64,000 nucleotides of DNA from Lentzea waywayandensis (lineage in GTDB: Bacteria; Actinomycetota; Actinomycetes; Mycobacteriales; Pseudonocardiaceae). The notes beneath the pieces were generated by a model. That model saw only the letters and a list, made by a program, of their open reading frames with translations, did no database searches and was not told where the DNA came from. Every line of letters starts with the position of its first letter. Position 1 is the first letter of the stretch. Where the stretch lies: contig NZ_FOYL01000013.1 of assembly GCF_900115955.1 (NCBI RefSeq), positions 62,001 to 126,000 on the forward strand. Reading direction: 5' to 3'. Below, one piece after another: positions 52,137-59,820 of the stretch. The position numbers and the translations under genes are program-made.

Positions 52137-53183
52137 ATGACAGCCGAGATGACCGAACCACTGGCGGCCGGACGGCCGGCCGGTGAGGTGCTCGCGTGGA
52201 GCCGGAGCCTCGTGCTTCCGGCTCTGCGCAAGGCCGTCGACCAGCTGCCGCCGTCGATGCGGACGATCGCGGAGTACCACCACGGGTGGCGCGACGAGTA
52301 CGGCAACCCGGTGCTGGAGAACGGCGGCAAGGCAATCCGTCCCGCGTTGGTGCTGCTGGCGGCCGAGGCCGTCGGCGGCGCCGCCTCCTCCGCCGTCCCG
52401 GCGGCGGTCGCGGTGGAGCTGATCCACAACTTCTCCCTGCTGCACGACGACGTGATGGACCGCGACACGACCCGGCGCCACCGGGCCACGGCGTGGACCG
52501 TGTTCGGCGTCAACGCGGCGATCCTGGCCGGGGACGCGCTGCAGATGCTGGCCGTCGACGTCCTCGCGGGCTCAGGGCATCCGCGTGCCCTGGAAGCGAT
52601 CCGGACGCTGGGTGACGCCACGGTGGCGTTGCTCGACGGGCAGGCGTACGACCTGGACTTCGAGACGCGCGATGACGTGCGGGTGCCCGAGGTCGAGCAG
52701 ATGGCCCGGGGCAAGACCGGTGCTTTGCTGGGCGCCTCAACGGCTCTGGGCGCTCTGTACGGCGACGGGTCCGACGAGCAGGTCGAGGCGATGCGCGGCT
52801 ACGGCGCCGAGCTGGGTCTGGCGTTCCAGCACGTGGACGACCTGCTCGGCATCTGGGGCGACCCGGCGGTGACCGGCAAGGCCGTGCACTCGGATCTGGT
52901 GAACCGCAAGAAGTCCCTGCCCGTCGTCCGTGCGCTGAACGCCGGCGTTCCCGCCTCCGCGGAGCTGGCGTCGCTGTACTTCGGCGAGCAGGAGATGAAC
53001 GCGGAAGCGCTTGCGCGGGCGGCATCCCTGGTCGACCTGGCCGGTGGTCGCGCGTGGAGCCAGACGCAGGCCGACGAACTCCACACGCAGGCGCTGGTTC
53101 ATCTCGGCGAGGCCTCACCGACCGCGCGTGCGGCGGTGGAGCTCGGCACGCTCGCCCAGCTGGTCACCCACCGGGACCACTGA
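52137..53183 (+). CDS. Polyprenyl (isoprenyl diphosphate) synthetase, encapsulin-linked
   Basis: 348 residues, ATG three bases after the shell 2 stop. All-alpha isoprenyl synthase: GGKAIRPALVLLAAEAVGG, first Asp-rich motif LLHDDVMDRD (D104, D105, D108), RGKTGALLG and second motif region QHVDDLLGIWGDP. The second motif has Gly at the fifth position where the DDxxD consensus has Asp; this form is common in actinobacterial enzymes. It condenses IPP with allylic diphosphates to make FPP or GGPP; product length cannot be read by eye. In known family 2B loci such enzymes are cargo or partners. Supplies substrate to the cyclase. Confidence 0.92.
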   Translation: MTAEMTEPLAAGRPAGEVLAWSRSLVLPALRKAVDQLPPSMRTIAEYHHGWRDEYGNPVLENGGKAIRPALVLLAAEAVGGAASSAVPAAVAVELIHNFSLLHDDVMDRDTTRRHRATAWTVFGVNAAILAGDALQMLAVDVLAGSGHPRALEAIRTLGDATVALLDGQAYDLDFETRDDVRVPEVEQMARGKTGALLGASTALGALYGDGSDEQVEAMRGYGAELGLAFQHVDDLLGIWGDPAVTGKAVHSDLVNRKKSLPVVRALNAGVPASAELASLYFGEQEMNAEALARAASLVDLAGGRAWSQTQADELHTQALVHLGEASPTARAAVELGTLAQLVTHRDH

Positions 53184-53205
53184 GTCCCCTTCTGGAAGGC
53201 ACTAG

Positions 53206-54147
53206 ATGACGGAACATCCGCCGCGTTCGGTGCTGCTCGCCTCACCCCGGTCGTTCTGCGCCGGGGTGGAGCGCGCCATCGAGATCGTGGAACGACTGCT
53301 CGACCAGCGCGGCGGCCCCATCTACGTGCGCAAGCAGATCGTGCACAACATCCACGTCGTGCGTTCGCTGGAGGCTCGTGGCGCCGTGTTCGTGGAGGAG
53401 CTGTCCGAGGTGCCTTTCGGCGCCACGGCGGTCTTCTCCGCGCACGGCGTCTCCCCCGCCGTGCGGGCTGAGGCTCGGGAACGCTCGCTGGACGTGCTGG
53501 ACGCGACCTGTCCGTTGGTGACGAAGGTGCACGCCGAGGCGCGGCGCTTCGCCGAACGCGGCGACACCATCGTGCTGATCGGGCACGCCGGGCACGAGGA
53601 GGTCGAGGGCACGTTCGGCGAGGCTCCCGACCAGATGGTGCTGGTGGAGACCGTGGCGGACGTCGAGGCGCTGGAGATCACCGGTCCGGTGTCCTACCTG
53701 ACGCAGACGACGCTGGCCGTGGACGAGACGGCCGAGGTGGTCGAGGCGCTGGAGCGGAAGTTCCCGCAGGTGCGCGGCCCCGGTTCCGACGACATCTGTT
53801 ACGCCACCACGAACCGGCAGGTCGCCATCCGCGAGGTCGCCGAGCGGTCGGACCTGGTGCTGGTGGTGGGGTCGAAGAACTCGTCCAACTCGGTGCGGAT
53901 GGTCGAGCTCGCGGCCCGTGGCGGCACTCCGGCCTATCTGATCGACGACGCGTCGGAGATCGACCCGGCGTGGCTTTCCGGCGTGACGTCCGTGGGTCTG
54001 TCGGCCGGTGCTTCGGCGCCCCCTGAACTGGTGGACGAGGTCGTGGCCACGCTGGAAGCGTTGGGTTCTGTCTCCGTGTCGACGCACACGACCGCGACGG
54101 AGACGATCGCCTTCACGTTGCCGCTGGCGGTGCGCCGTGCTGGCTGA
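53206..54147 (+). CDS. ispH: 4-Hydroxy-3-methylbut-2-enyl diphosphate reductase (IspH)
   Basis: 313 residues, last enzyme of the MEP pathway (HMBPP to IPP and DMAPP) using a [4Fe-4S] cluster. The three cluster cysteines are visible: C18 (SFCAGVERAI), C102 (DATCPLVTKVH) and C198 (DDICYATTNRQ). GHAGHEEVEGT, SYLTQTTL and SKNSSNSVRMVELA complete the family pattern. GGAAGG precedes the ATG. Because ispH is essential and usually single, this clustered copy may be a second, pathway-dedicated one. It overlaps the dxs-like gene by 11 bases. Confidence 0.93.
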   Translation: MTEHPPRSVLLASPRSFCAGVERAIEIVERLLDQRGGPIYVRKQIVHNIHVVRSLEARGAVFVEELSEVPFGATAVFSAHGVSPAVRAEARERSLDVLDATCPLVTKVHAEARRFAERGDTIVLIGHAGHEEVEGTFGEAPDQMVLVETVADVEALEITGPVSYLTQTTLAVDETAEVVEALERKFPQVRGPGSDDICYATTNRQVAIREVAERSDLVLVVGSKNSSNSVRMVELAARGGTPAYLIDDASEIDPAWLSGVTSVGLSAGASAPPELVDEVVATLEALGSVSVSTHTTATETIAFTLPLAVRRAG

Positions 54148-55843
54148 CATCACCTCGCCCGCGGACGTCCGGGCGCTCTCCACGTCCGAGCTTTCCCCGC
54201 TGGCTTCCGAGATCCGGTCCTTCCTGATCTCCAAGGTGCACCGGACCGGCGGCCACCTCGGCCCGAACCTGGGTGCCGTCGAGCTGACGATCGGGGTGCA
54301 CCGGGTCTTCTCCTCACCCACCGACGTGGTGCTGTTCGACACCGGGCACCAGTCGTACGTGCACAAGATGCTGACCGGCCGTTGCTCCGACTTCGACTCG
54401 TTGCGCCAGGCCGGCGGCATGTCCGGCTATCCGTCCGCCGCCGAGTCGGCGCACGACGTCATCGAGAACTCGCACGCCTCCACCGCACTGTCCTATGCGG
54501 ACGGTCTGGCCAAGGCGTTCGAGCTCGGCGGCACCGACCGCCGCGTCGTCGCCATCGTCGGTGACGGCGCGCTGACCGGCGGGATGTGCTGGGAGGCCCT
54601 GAACAACATCGGCGGCTCCTCGCGTCCCGTGGTGGTGCTGCTGAACGACAACGGCCGCTCCTACGACCCGACGGCCGGTGGTTTCGCGGCGTCCCTGCTG
54701 GCCGGTTCGGCGCGGCACCTGTTCGAGGCGCTGGGTCTGGCCTACATCGGCGAGGTCGACGGGCACGACGTGCACGCCGTCGAGAACGCCCTGTGGGAGG
54801 CCAAGTCCCTCGGCCGTCCGGTAGTCGTGCACTGCAAGACGGTGAAGGGCAAGGGGTACGAGGCCGCGGAGTCCGACGAGGCCGACCGCATGCACGCCGT
54901 CGGCGCGTCCGGTGCCTCCAGCGGGCGGACCTGGACCGACGCGTTCTCCGACGAGATCGTGGCGATCGGCGCGGAACGTCCGGACGTCGTCTGCCTGACC
55001 GCGGCGATGCTGGAACCGGTGGGGCTGCGGCCCTTCTCCGAACGCTTCCCGGCGCGCGTGTTCGACGTCGGGATCGCCGAGCAGCACGCCGTGACGTCTG
55101 CCGCCGGCATGGCCATGGGCGGCCTGCACCCGGTCGTCGCCGTCTACGCGACGTTCCTGTCCCGTGCGTTCGACCAGTTGCTGATGGACGTGGCCCTGCA
55201 CCGGCTCCCGGTGACGTTCGTGCTGGACCGCGCCGGCGTGACCGGCCCGGACGGCGCGTCGCACCACGGCATGTGGGACGCCTCCGTGCTGCCCGTCGTG
55301 CCCGGCCTGCGCCTGGCCGCACCCCGCGATCCGGCATCGCTGGCCGCACTGCTGCGCGAGGCCGTCGAGGTGTCGGACGGTCCCACGGTCGTGCGGTACC
55401 CGAAGGCCGCTGTCGGCCCGGACGTGCCCGCACTCCGGCGCGTGAACCACTTCGACGTGCTGCGCGAGGAACCGGACGCCGAGGTGCTGCTGATCGCGGT
55501 CGGCCCTCTCGCCGGCCCGTGCCTGGCCGCGGCGGAGGAACTCGCGGGGCACGACGTCCGCGTCACCGTGGTCGACCCGCGCTGGACCGCTCCCCTGGAC
55601 CCGCACCTGGTCAAGTACAGCGGCCGGCACCGCCTGGTCCTCGCGGTGGAGGACACCACGTCGACCGGTGCCCTGGGCGCACGCCTGGGTCAGGCCCTGG
55701 CCGGTTCCTCGACCTGCGTGGCGACTTTCGCGCTGCCACCACGCTTCCTGCCACACGACTCCCGCGCGCGCATCCTGCGAGCGCACGGCCTGGACGCCGC
55801 CGGCATCACGACGAGCGTGCTGAAGCGCCTCGGCGCGAAGTGA
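54137..55843 (+). CDS. dxs: 1-Deoxy-D-xylulose-5-phosphate synthase (DXS), short form
   Basis: 568 residues from GTG 54137, overlapping the ispH stop by 11 bases. First enzyme of the MEP pathway: pyruvate + glyceraldehyde 3-phosphate to DXP, with thiamine diphosphate. Motifs are HRTGGHLGPNLGAVELTIG, VGDGALTGGMCWEALNN (TPP site), LNDNGRSYDPTAGG, FDVGIAEQHAVTSAAGMAMG and DRAGVTGPDGASHHG. About 60 residues shorter than usual DXS (about 630), mainly at the N-terminus and inter-domain loops. It lets the locus raise precursor flux. Its 3' end overlaps the convergent acyltransferase by 38 bases. Confidence 0.93.
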   Translation: MLADITSPADVRALSTSELSPLASEIRSFLISKVHRTGGHLGPNLGAVELTIGVHRVFSSPTDVVLFDTGHQSYVHKMLTGRCSDFDSLRQAGGMSGYPSAAESAHDVIENSHASTALSYADGLAKAFELGGTDRRVVAIVGDGALTGGMCWEALNNIGGSSRPVVVLLNDNGRSYDPTAGGFAASLLAGSARHLFEALGLAYIGEVDGHDVHAVENALWEAKSLGRPVVVHCKTVKGKGYEAAESDEADRMHAVGASGASSGRTWTDAFSDEIVAIGAERPDVVCLTAAMLEPVGLRPFSERFPARVFDVGIAEQHAVTSAAGMAMGGLHPVVAVYATFLSRAFDQLLMDVALHRLPVTFVLDRAGVTGPDGASHHGMWDASVLPVVPGLRLAAPRDPASLAALLREAVEVSDGPTVVRYPKAAVGPDVPALRRVNHFDVLREEPDAEVLLIAVGPLAGPCLAAAEELAGHDVRVTVVDPRWTAPLDPHLVKYSGRHRLVLAVEDTTSTGALGARLGQALAGSSTCVATFALPPRFLPHDSRARILRAHGLDAAGITTSVLKRLGAK

Positions 55844-56990
55844 CGAACCAGCCGATGGCGAACGACAACGCGATCGCCCCCGCACCCACCAGCGGCGCCT
55901 TCACCTCAGCGGGAAGGTGCAGCGGGCGCAGGGCGGTCGCGAGACTGAGCAGAATCGGCCCCTGCACGACGAACGCGACGTAGGCGGACCGCGCCAGCCC
56001 CTCCGCGAAGGGCCCCTGGCGCGTCAGCCGGCGTTGCGCCAGCCCGATCAACCACAAACTGCCCGCCACCACGAGGATCCCCTCGATGAGGGCGAGGGTC
56101 GCGGCCTGCCAGGTGAGTCCGCCGAGGAACGGTTCCGCGTTCTTGGCCAGATCCAGCACGCCCATGAGCGCGGCCGCGATCGGCAGGACCGCGATCGTCC
56201 CGACGACGACGTTGCGGGTCATCCGGTAGATCTCGTCCGGCACCCGTTCCGCGAGCTTGTGCCCGCCGATCGCCCCCAGCAGCAACATCCCCAGGCACTG
56301 CGGCCACCACCACAGGTGCAGATCGCCGACCTGCCCGCTGCGCGCCGGAAAGACCAGTCGCGTCAGGAAAGTCGTCCCCGCCACGATCATCGTCATGCCC
56401 ACGACGGTCCGCGGCGTGATGGTGCGCTCTGTGCCGATTCCTAGAAGCGAAGGCCTCGGTCGTGAGTGTTTTCGGCCGCCCTCGCGGCCGAAAACACTCA
56501 CGACCGAGGCGATTGGCGGCGCCAGCGCGATCGCGATGCTGAAGATCAGCAACACCCCGACGAACCACAACGACCCGCTGTCCAGGAACGGCTGCCGACC
56601 CGTGAACGCCTGCCACCACGAGACGTCCCGCCCGGCCCCGTTGTAGGCGATCCACACGAACGTAGGCCAGACCACGACAGCACTGACCACCCACGGCGTC
56701 CCCAGCCGCACGAGCCGTTCGGCGATGAACCGCTGCCGCCCTTTGCGCTCGATGGAGCCGGGCGTGAAGATCCCCGCCATGAAGTAGAAGGTGCCCATGA
56801 AGAACAGCCCCGACGGCCCGATCAACGCCGCCAGCACCGTCTCGACGCCGGGATGGAACGTGACCTCGTTGACCTCGTCGTACGGCCAGCCACCGATCGC
56901 GGCGTAGCCCAGCAGCGCGTGGCCGCCGATGACCCACGCCACGAGGATCACCTTCAGGTTGTCCACAGCGGACAATCTCATGGTTTTCAT
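55806..56990 (-). CDS. Acyltransferase family 3 (OafA-like) membrane protein with inserted hairpin
   Basis: 394 residues with about 10 membrane segments (LKVILVAWVIGGHALLGYAA, GPSGLFFMGTFYFMAGIF, LWFVGVLLIFSIAIALAP, FVVQGPILLSLATAL). The family His lies early, in WVIGGHALLG. Such proteins transfer acyl groups to sugars or lipids at the membrane. The cytoplasmic/loop stretch around residues 160-180 (SVFGREGGRKHSRP) is encoded by a perfect 26-bp hairpin and looks like inserted repeat DNA kept in frame. ATG 56990 or 56981. Unrelated to the terpene genes by strand, but it could modify a terpenoid. Confidence 0.82.
   Translation of the reverse strand: MKTMRLSAVDNLKVILVAWVIGGHALLGYAAIGGWPYDEVNEVTFHPGVETVLAALIGPSGLFFMGTFYFMAGIFTPGSIERKGRQRFIAERLVRLGTPWVVSAVVVWPTFVWIAYNGAGRDVSWWQAFTGRQPFLDSGSLWFVGVLLIFSIAIALAPPIASVVSVFGREGGRKHSRPRPSLLGIGTERTITPRTVVGMTMIVAGTTFLTRLVFPARSGQVGDLHLWWWPQCLGMLLLGAIGGHKLAERVPDEIYRMTRNVVVGTIAVLPIAAALMGVLDLAKNAEPFLGGLTWQAATLALIEGILVVAGSLWLIGLAQRRLTRQGPFAEGLARSAYVAFVVQGPILLSLATALRPLHLPAEVKAPLVGAGAIALSFAIGWFVTSRRGASARSS
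56453..56510. repeat. Perfect 26-bp inverted repeat inside the acyltransferase gene
   Basis: Arms 56453-56478 and 56485-56510 (GCCTCGGTCGTGAGTGTTTT then CGGCCG, and the exact complement) with a CCCTCG loop. The A/T-rich centre (GTGAGTGTTTT) is unlike the surrounding codons. It resembles a dispersed REP-type palindromic element. At the protein level it adds a polar insertion between membrane segments. Confidence 0.85.
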
Positions 56991-57038
56991 GGTCCGCTTC
57001 GCGACGCGATCACGCCAGCGGCCAAGGGGCGGACCTCG

Positions 57039-57647
57039 CTAGCCGGCCTCACTGCCGAACAGCTGGCCGAGCCGGTAGTCGACGATCTCCTCGGCCTGCT
57101 TCGCGTCGTAGACGTCGACCAGCATCGCGCTGAGGAGGCCGCCCGTCATGGTCGCGAGCGCGTCCGCCTCCAGTTGGAGGTCGAGGTGTGGTGGCACCCG
57201 GTCGCGTTTCCGGGCGAGTCCGAGCTGGTCAACGAGCAGGCGCACGAGGAAGGGCATCATCGCCTGCTGGTCCGGCGACTGACCGCCGCGCGTGACGTCC
57301 AGCGCGAAGTAGGCGATCTGCACCGCGCAGAGCACGCGGCTGCGCTCGTCCGTCGGCAGGACCGCGAGCAGACATGCCCGCATGACCGCGCGTTCGTCAC
57401 CCGTCCGCATCGCCTCCGTGATGCGGTGCCCGGCACGTTCGGCGCCCAGCTCGGTGATCCTCTGCCACGCGTGCCGCAGCATCTCTTCCTTGGTCGGGAA
57501 GTAGTACTGGATCTGGAACATCGACACGCCCGCCTCCGCCGCGACCGCGCGCAACGTCACCGACTGAAGGCCTCGTGTCGAAGCGATCCGGAAGAGCGCC
57601 TCCGCGAGGTCACGCCGTTTCTCCTCGTGATCGACGCGCTTCGGCAT
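57039..57647 (-). CDS. TetR-family transcriptional regulator
   Basis: 202 residues. N-terminal helix-turn-helix: RRDLAEALFRIASTRGLQSV, LRAVAAEAGVSMFQIQYYFP. The C-terminal ligand domain has RVLCAVQIAYFALD and SAMLVDVYDAKQAEEIVDYR, a pattern seen in TetR_C_6/BetI-like proteins. Divergent from the alpha/beta hydrolase at 57738, its likely target. Upstream GTGATCAC (57648-57655) and nearby TGTGTCACA are candidate operator elements. Confidence 0.92.
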   Translation of the reverse strand: MPKRVDHEEKRRDLAEALFRIASTRGLQSVTLRAVAAEAGVSMFQIQYYFPTKEEMLRHAWQRITELGAERAGHRITEAMRTGDERAVMRACLLAVLPTDERSRVLCAVQIAYFALDVTRGGQSPDQQAMMPFLVRLLVDQLGLARKRDRVPPHLDLQLEADALATMTGGLLSAMLVDVYDAKQAEEIVDYRLGQLFGSEAG

Positions 57648-57670
57648 GTGATCACTGTGTCACAACGACC
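57648..57670. promoter_or_regulatory. Candidate TetR operator
   Basis: GTGATCAC, a perfect 8-bp palindrome, abuts the TetR start codon and is followed by TGTGTCACA. It lies in the 90-base divergent region shared with the hydrolase gene. Weak evidence on its own. Confidence 0.35.
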
Positions 57671-57737
57671 GGTGTCGACGAGCACCGCGCGACGCTGTTA
57701 CATTGCATCTGCATTAGAAAAACTACCTGGGGGTGTG

Positions 57738-58598
57738 ATGGTCGGGAAGTTCGTGGACCAGAAGGCACAGGAGCGGTACTTCGCCACCTACGAGGCGATC
57801 CGCCGGAAGTGGCCGGTGCCGTCGGAGGAACTGGACGTGGAGACGCGGTTCGGCTCGACCCGCGTCCGGCGCAGCGGCACCGGTTCGCCGATAGTCCTGC
57901 TGCCCGGCGCGATGGGCACGTCGTTGTCCTGGTACTTCTACGCGGCCGAACTGGCGGCGCGGCACACCGTGTACGCCGTCGACACGATCGGTGAACCGGG
58001 GCACTCGGTACAGACCCGGCCCTTGGAGAGCACCGACGACGAGGCGGACTGGCTCGCCGACGTCCTCGCGGGCCTCGGCCACGAGAAGGTCCACCTGGTC
58101 GGGATCTCGCGCGGCGCCTACCTGGCCCTGAACCTCGCCACCCGGCGTCCCACCGGGGTCGCCGGCGTCCTCGCGTTCGAACCGGGCGGGTTCGGGATCG
58201 CCTTCCTGAGGTTCGTCCTCTGGAGCATCGGCGAGCTCGCCCGCTGGTGGCTGCCCGCCGCGATCCTGCGCCGGGTCAGCGCCGGCGATCCCGCCGTGCG
58301 CCACACGATGCGCCCGCTGGTGTTCCGCGGCCTCAGGTACAAGATCCAGATGGCTCCGCTGCACGAGTTCACCGATGACGAACTGCGGTCGATCGACGTG
58401 CCCACCTACTTCGTCCTGGGCGAGCGCTCGCTGCTCAACGCGCGGGAACTCGCCTCGCGCGTCGAGTCGCTCGTCCCGCGCGTGCGCACCGAGATCGTGC
58501 CGGGGGCGACCCATGCGCTGAACCTGGAGGAACTTGAGCTGACCACCGCGCAGATCCTCGCCTTCGCCGGGGAGAACCACGCCGGCCTGCCGGACTGA
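57738..58598 (+). CDS. Alpha/beta hydrolase
   Basis: 286 residues from ATG 57738. Fold markers are SPIVLLPGAMGTSLSWYFYA (oxyanion region), VYAVDTIGEPGHS, nucleophile Ser in LVGISRGAYLAL, and catalytic His in PGATHALNLEELE; the acid is probably in YFVLGERSLLNA. A cap segment with hydrophobic patches (FLRFVLWSIGELARWWLPAA) suggests a lipophilic substrate. Divergent TetR suggests induced expression. Esterase or lactonase; the substrate is unknown. Confidence 0.88.
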   Translation: MVGKFVDQKAQERYFATYEAIRRKWPVPSEELDVETRFGSTRVRRSGTGSPIVLLPGAMGTSLSWYFYAAELAARHTVYAVDTIGEPGHSVQTRPLESTDDEADWLADVLAGLGHEKVHLVGISRGAYLALNLATRRPTGVAGVLAFEPGGFGIAFLRFVLWSIGELARWWLPAAILRRVSAGDPAVRHTMRPLVFRGLRYKIQMAPLHEFTDDELRSIDVPTYFVLGERSLLNARELASRVESLVPRVRTEIVPGATHALNLEELELTTAQILAFAGENHAGLPD

Positions 58599-58649
58599 AC
58601 GAGCTCTGCGGTGCCAGGCGTCCTGGGGGTCGCCTGGCGCTTCACACGG

Positions 58650-59762
58650 CTACGGCCTGTCCCCCGTGTACACGCCCATCGTCCGGAACCTCAGGCCCGG
58701 CTCCCGGTACTCCTCCATCGCGTGCGCGATCCACCCCACGATCCGCGCGATCGCGAAGATCGCCTCGCCTGCGTCCGGCGCCATCTTGAACAACAGGGCG
58801 AACTGGGCGAGCGCCAGGTCGACGTTCGGGAACGTCTGCGGCTGGGTGGCGATCACCTTGTCCGCCACCAGGTCGCCGTGGCTGCGCAGCAGGGCGAAGA
58901 GGTGGTCGGCGCGCGGGTCGCGGGACTGGTAGACGCGGTGGCCGAAGCCCGGGATCGGCTGGCCGGAGCGCAGGTGCTCGGCGACGGTGCCCATCGGGTC
59001 GGACTGGGCCTGCAGCAGGAACCGGTACGCGATCGTGGTGGCGGCGCCGTGCTTCTGGCCCTCCATGGCGCCCATGCCCGCGGACACGACGGCGTACGGG
59101 TTGGCGTGGGCGGAGGCGGCGACCCTGGCGGCCATGGTCGAGATGGCCAGGTCGTGGTCGGCCAGCAGGATCAGGGCGGCGTTGAGGAGGTCCGGCTGGG
59201 CAGGCTCCGGCGAGAGGCGGGCCCACAGGCGTTCGGCGATGTCGGTGCCCTGAGGCCTGCCCACCAGTGGCAGGGACTCGACGACGTCGGCGATCAGGGA
59301 CTTGGCCGTGGTGACGGCCCGGTCCAGGTCGTAGCGCAGCGGGTCGCCGACGCTGGCCAGGGCGATGGCCACGCGGACCCGGTCGGTGAGGGTGGCGCTG
59401 TCGGGCAGGGCCATCCAGATCTCCTGGCCCTCGGGGAACTGCATGCCCGTCGAGTCGATCTCGGTCCACAGCCAGTGCGCGACGTCCTCGAAGCGCTTGG
59501 TGCTCGAGAGTTCAGGAACGGACCGGCCGCGGTAGTGCAGGCGGTCGTTCTCCAGCAGGGAGATGCGGGTGCGGATGCGATCCGTCACAGCGGCCACTGC
59601 TCCGCGCGCACCAGTGCGCTGCGCCAGGGCCTCCACCTCGGCGACGCCGAACATGCTGTGGCGGTTCACCTTCGTGCTGGTCAGGTGGCCGCGGCTGACG
59701 TACGCGTAGACCGTCGCCGGTTTCACGCCCAGGCGGCGAGCAGCTTGATTCGTCGTCAACAT
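58650..59762 (-). CDS. Citrate synthase-family enzyme with N-terminal DNA-binding domain
   Basis: 370 residues from ATG 59762 (ATG 59771 is also in frame). Residues 1-50 are an excisionase/MerR-like helix-turn-helix (MLTTNQAARRLGVKPATVYA, YVSRGHLTSTKVNRHSMFGV). Residues about 85-370 are citrate synthase-like with active-site His regions MEGQKHGAATTIAYRFLL and PIPGFGHRVYQSRDPRADHL. The fusion implies a metabolic enzyme that also binds DNA. It is divergent from a second citrate synthase over a GTTGA-rich region, the probable site. The acyl-CoA used (acetyl- or propionyl-) is unknown. Confidence 0.88.
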   Translation of the reverse strand: MLTTNQAARRLGVKPATVYAYVSRGHLTSTKVNRHSMFGVAEVEALAQRTGARGAVAAVTDRIRTRISLLENDRLHYRGRSVPELSSTKRFEDVAHWLWTEIDSTGMQFPEGQEIWMALPDSATLTDRVRVAIALASVGDPLRYDLDRAVTTAKSLIADVVESLPLVGRPQGTDIAERLWARLSPEPAQPDLLNAALILLADHDLAISTMAARVAASAHANPYAVVSAGMGAMEGQKHGAATTIAYRFLLQAQSDPMGTVAEHLRSGQPIPGFGHRVYQSRDPRADHLFALLRSHGDLVADKVIATQPQTFPNVDLALAQFALLFKMAPDAGEAIFAIARIVGWIAHAMEEYREPGLRFRTMGVYTGDRP

Positions 59763-59820
59763 TGATTCCATCAACGTTGACTGTACAAGACATGTTGACG
59801 GAGCCTGGTGTCCATGTTGA
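59755..59820. promoter_or_regulatory. GTTGA/TCAAC repeat cluster between divergent citrate synthases
   Basis: Five copies of GTTGA or its complement in 66 bases: TCAAC at 59756 and 59771, and GTTGA at 59776, 59794 and 59816. The central pair forms the palindrome TCAACGTTGA (59771-59780). The consensus is roughly A(T/C)GTTGA(C/T). Likely the binding array of the helix-turn-helix citrate synthase. Confidence 0.6.
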
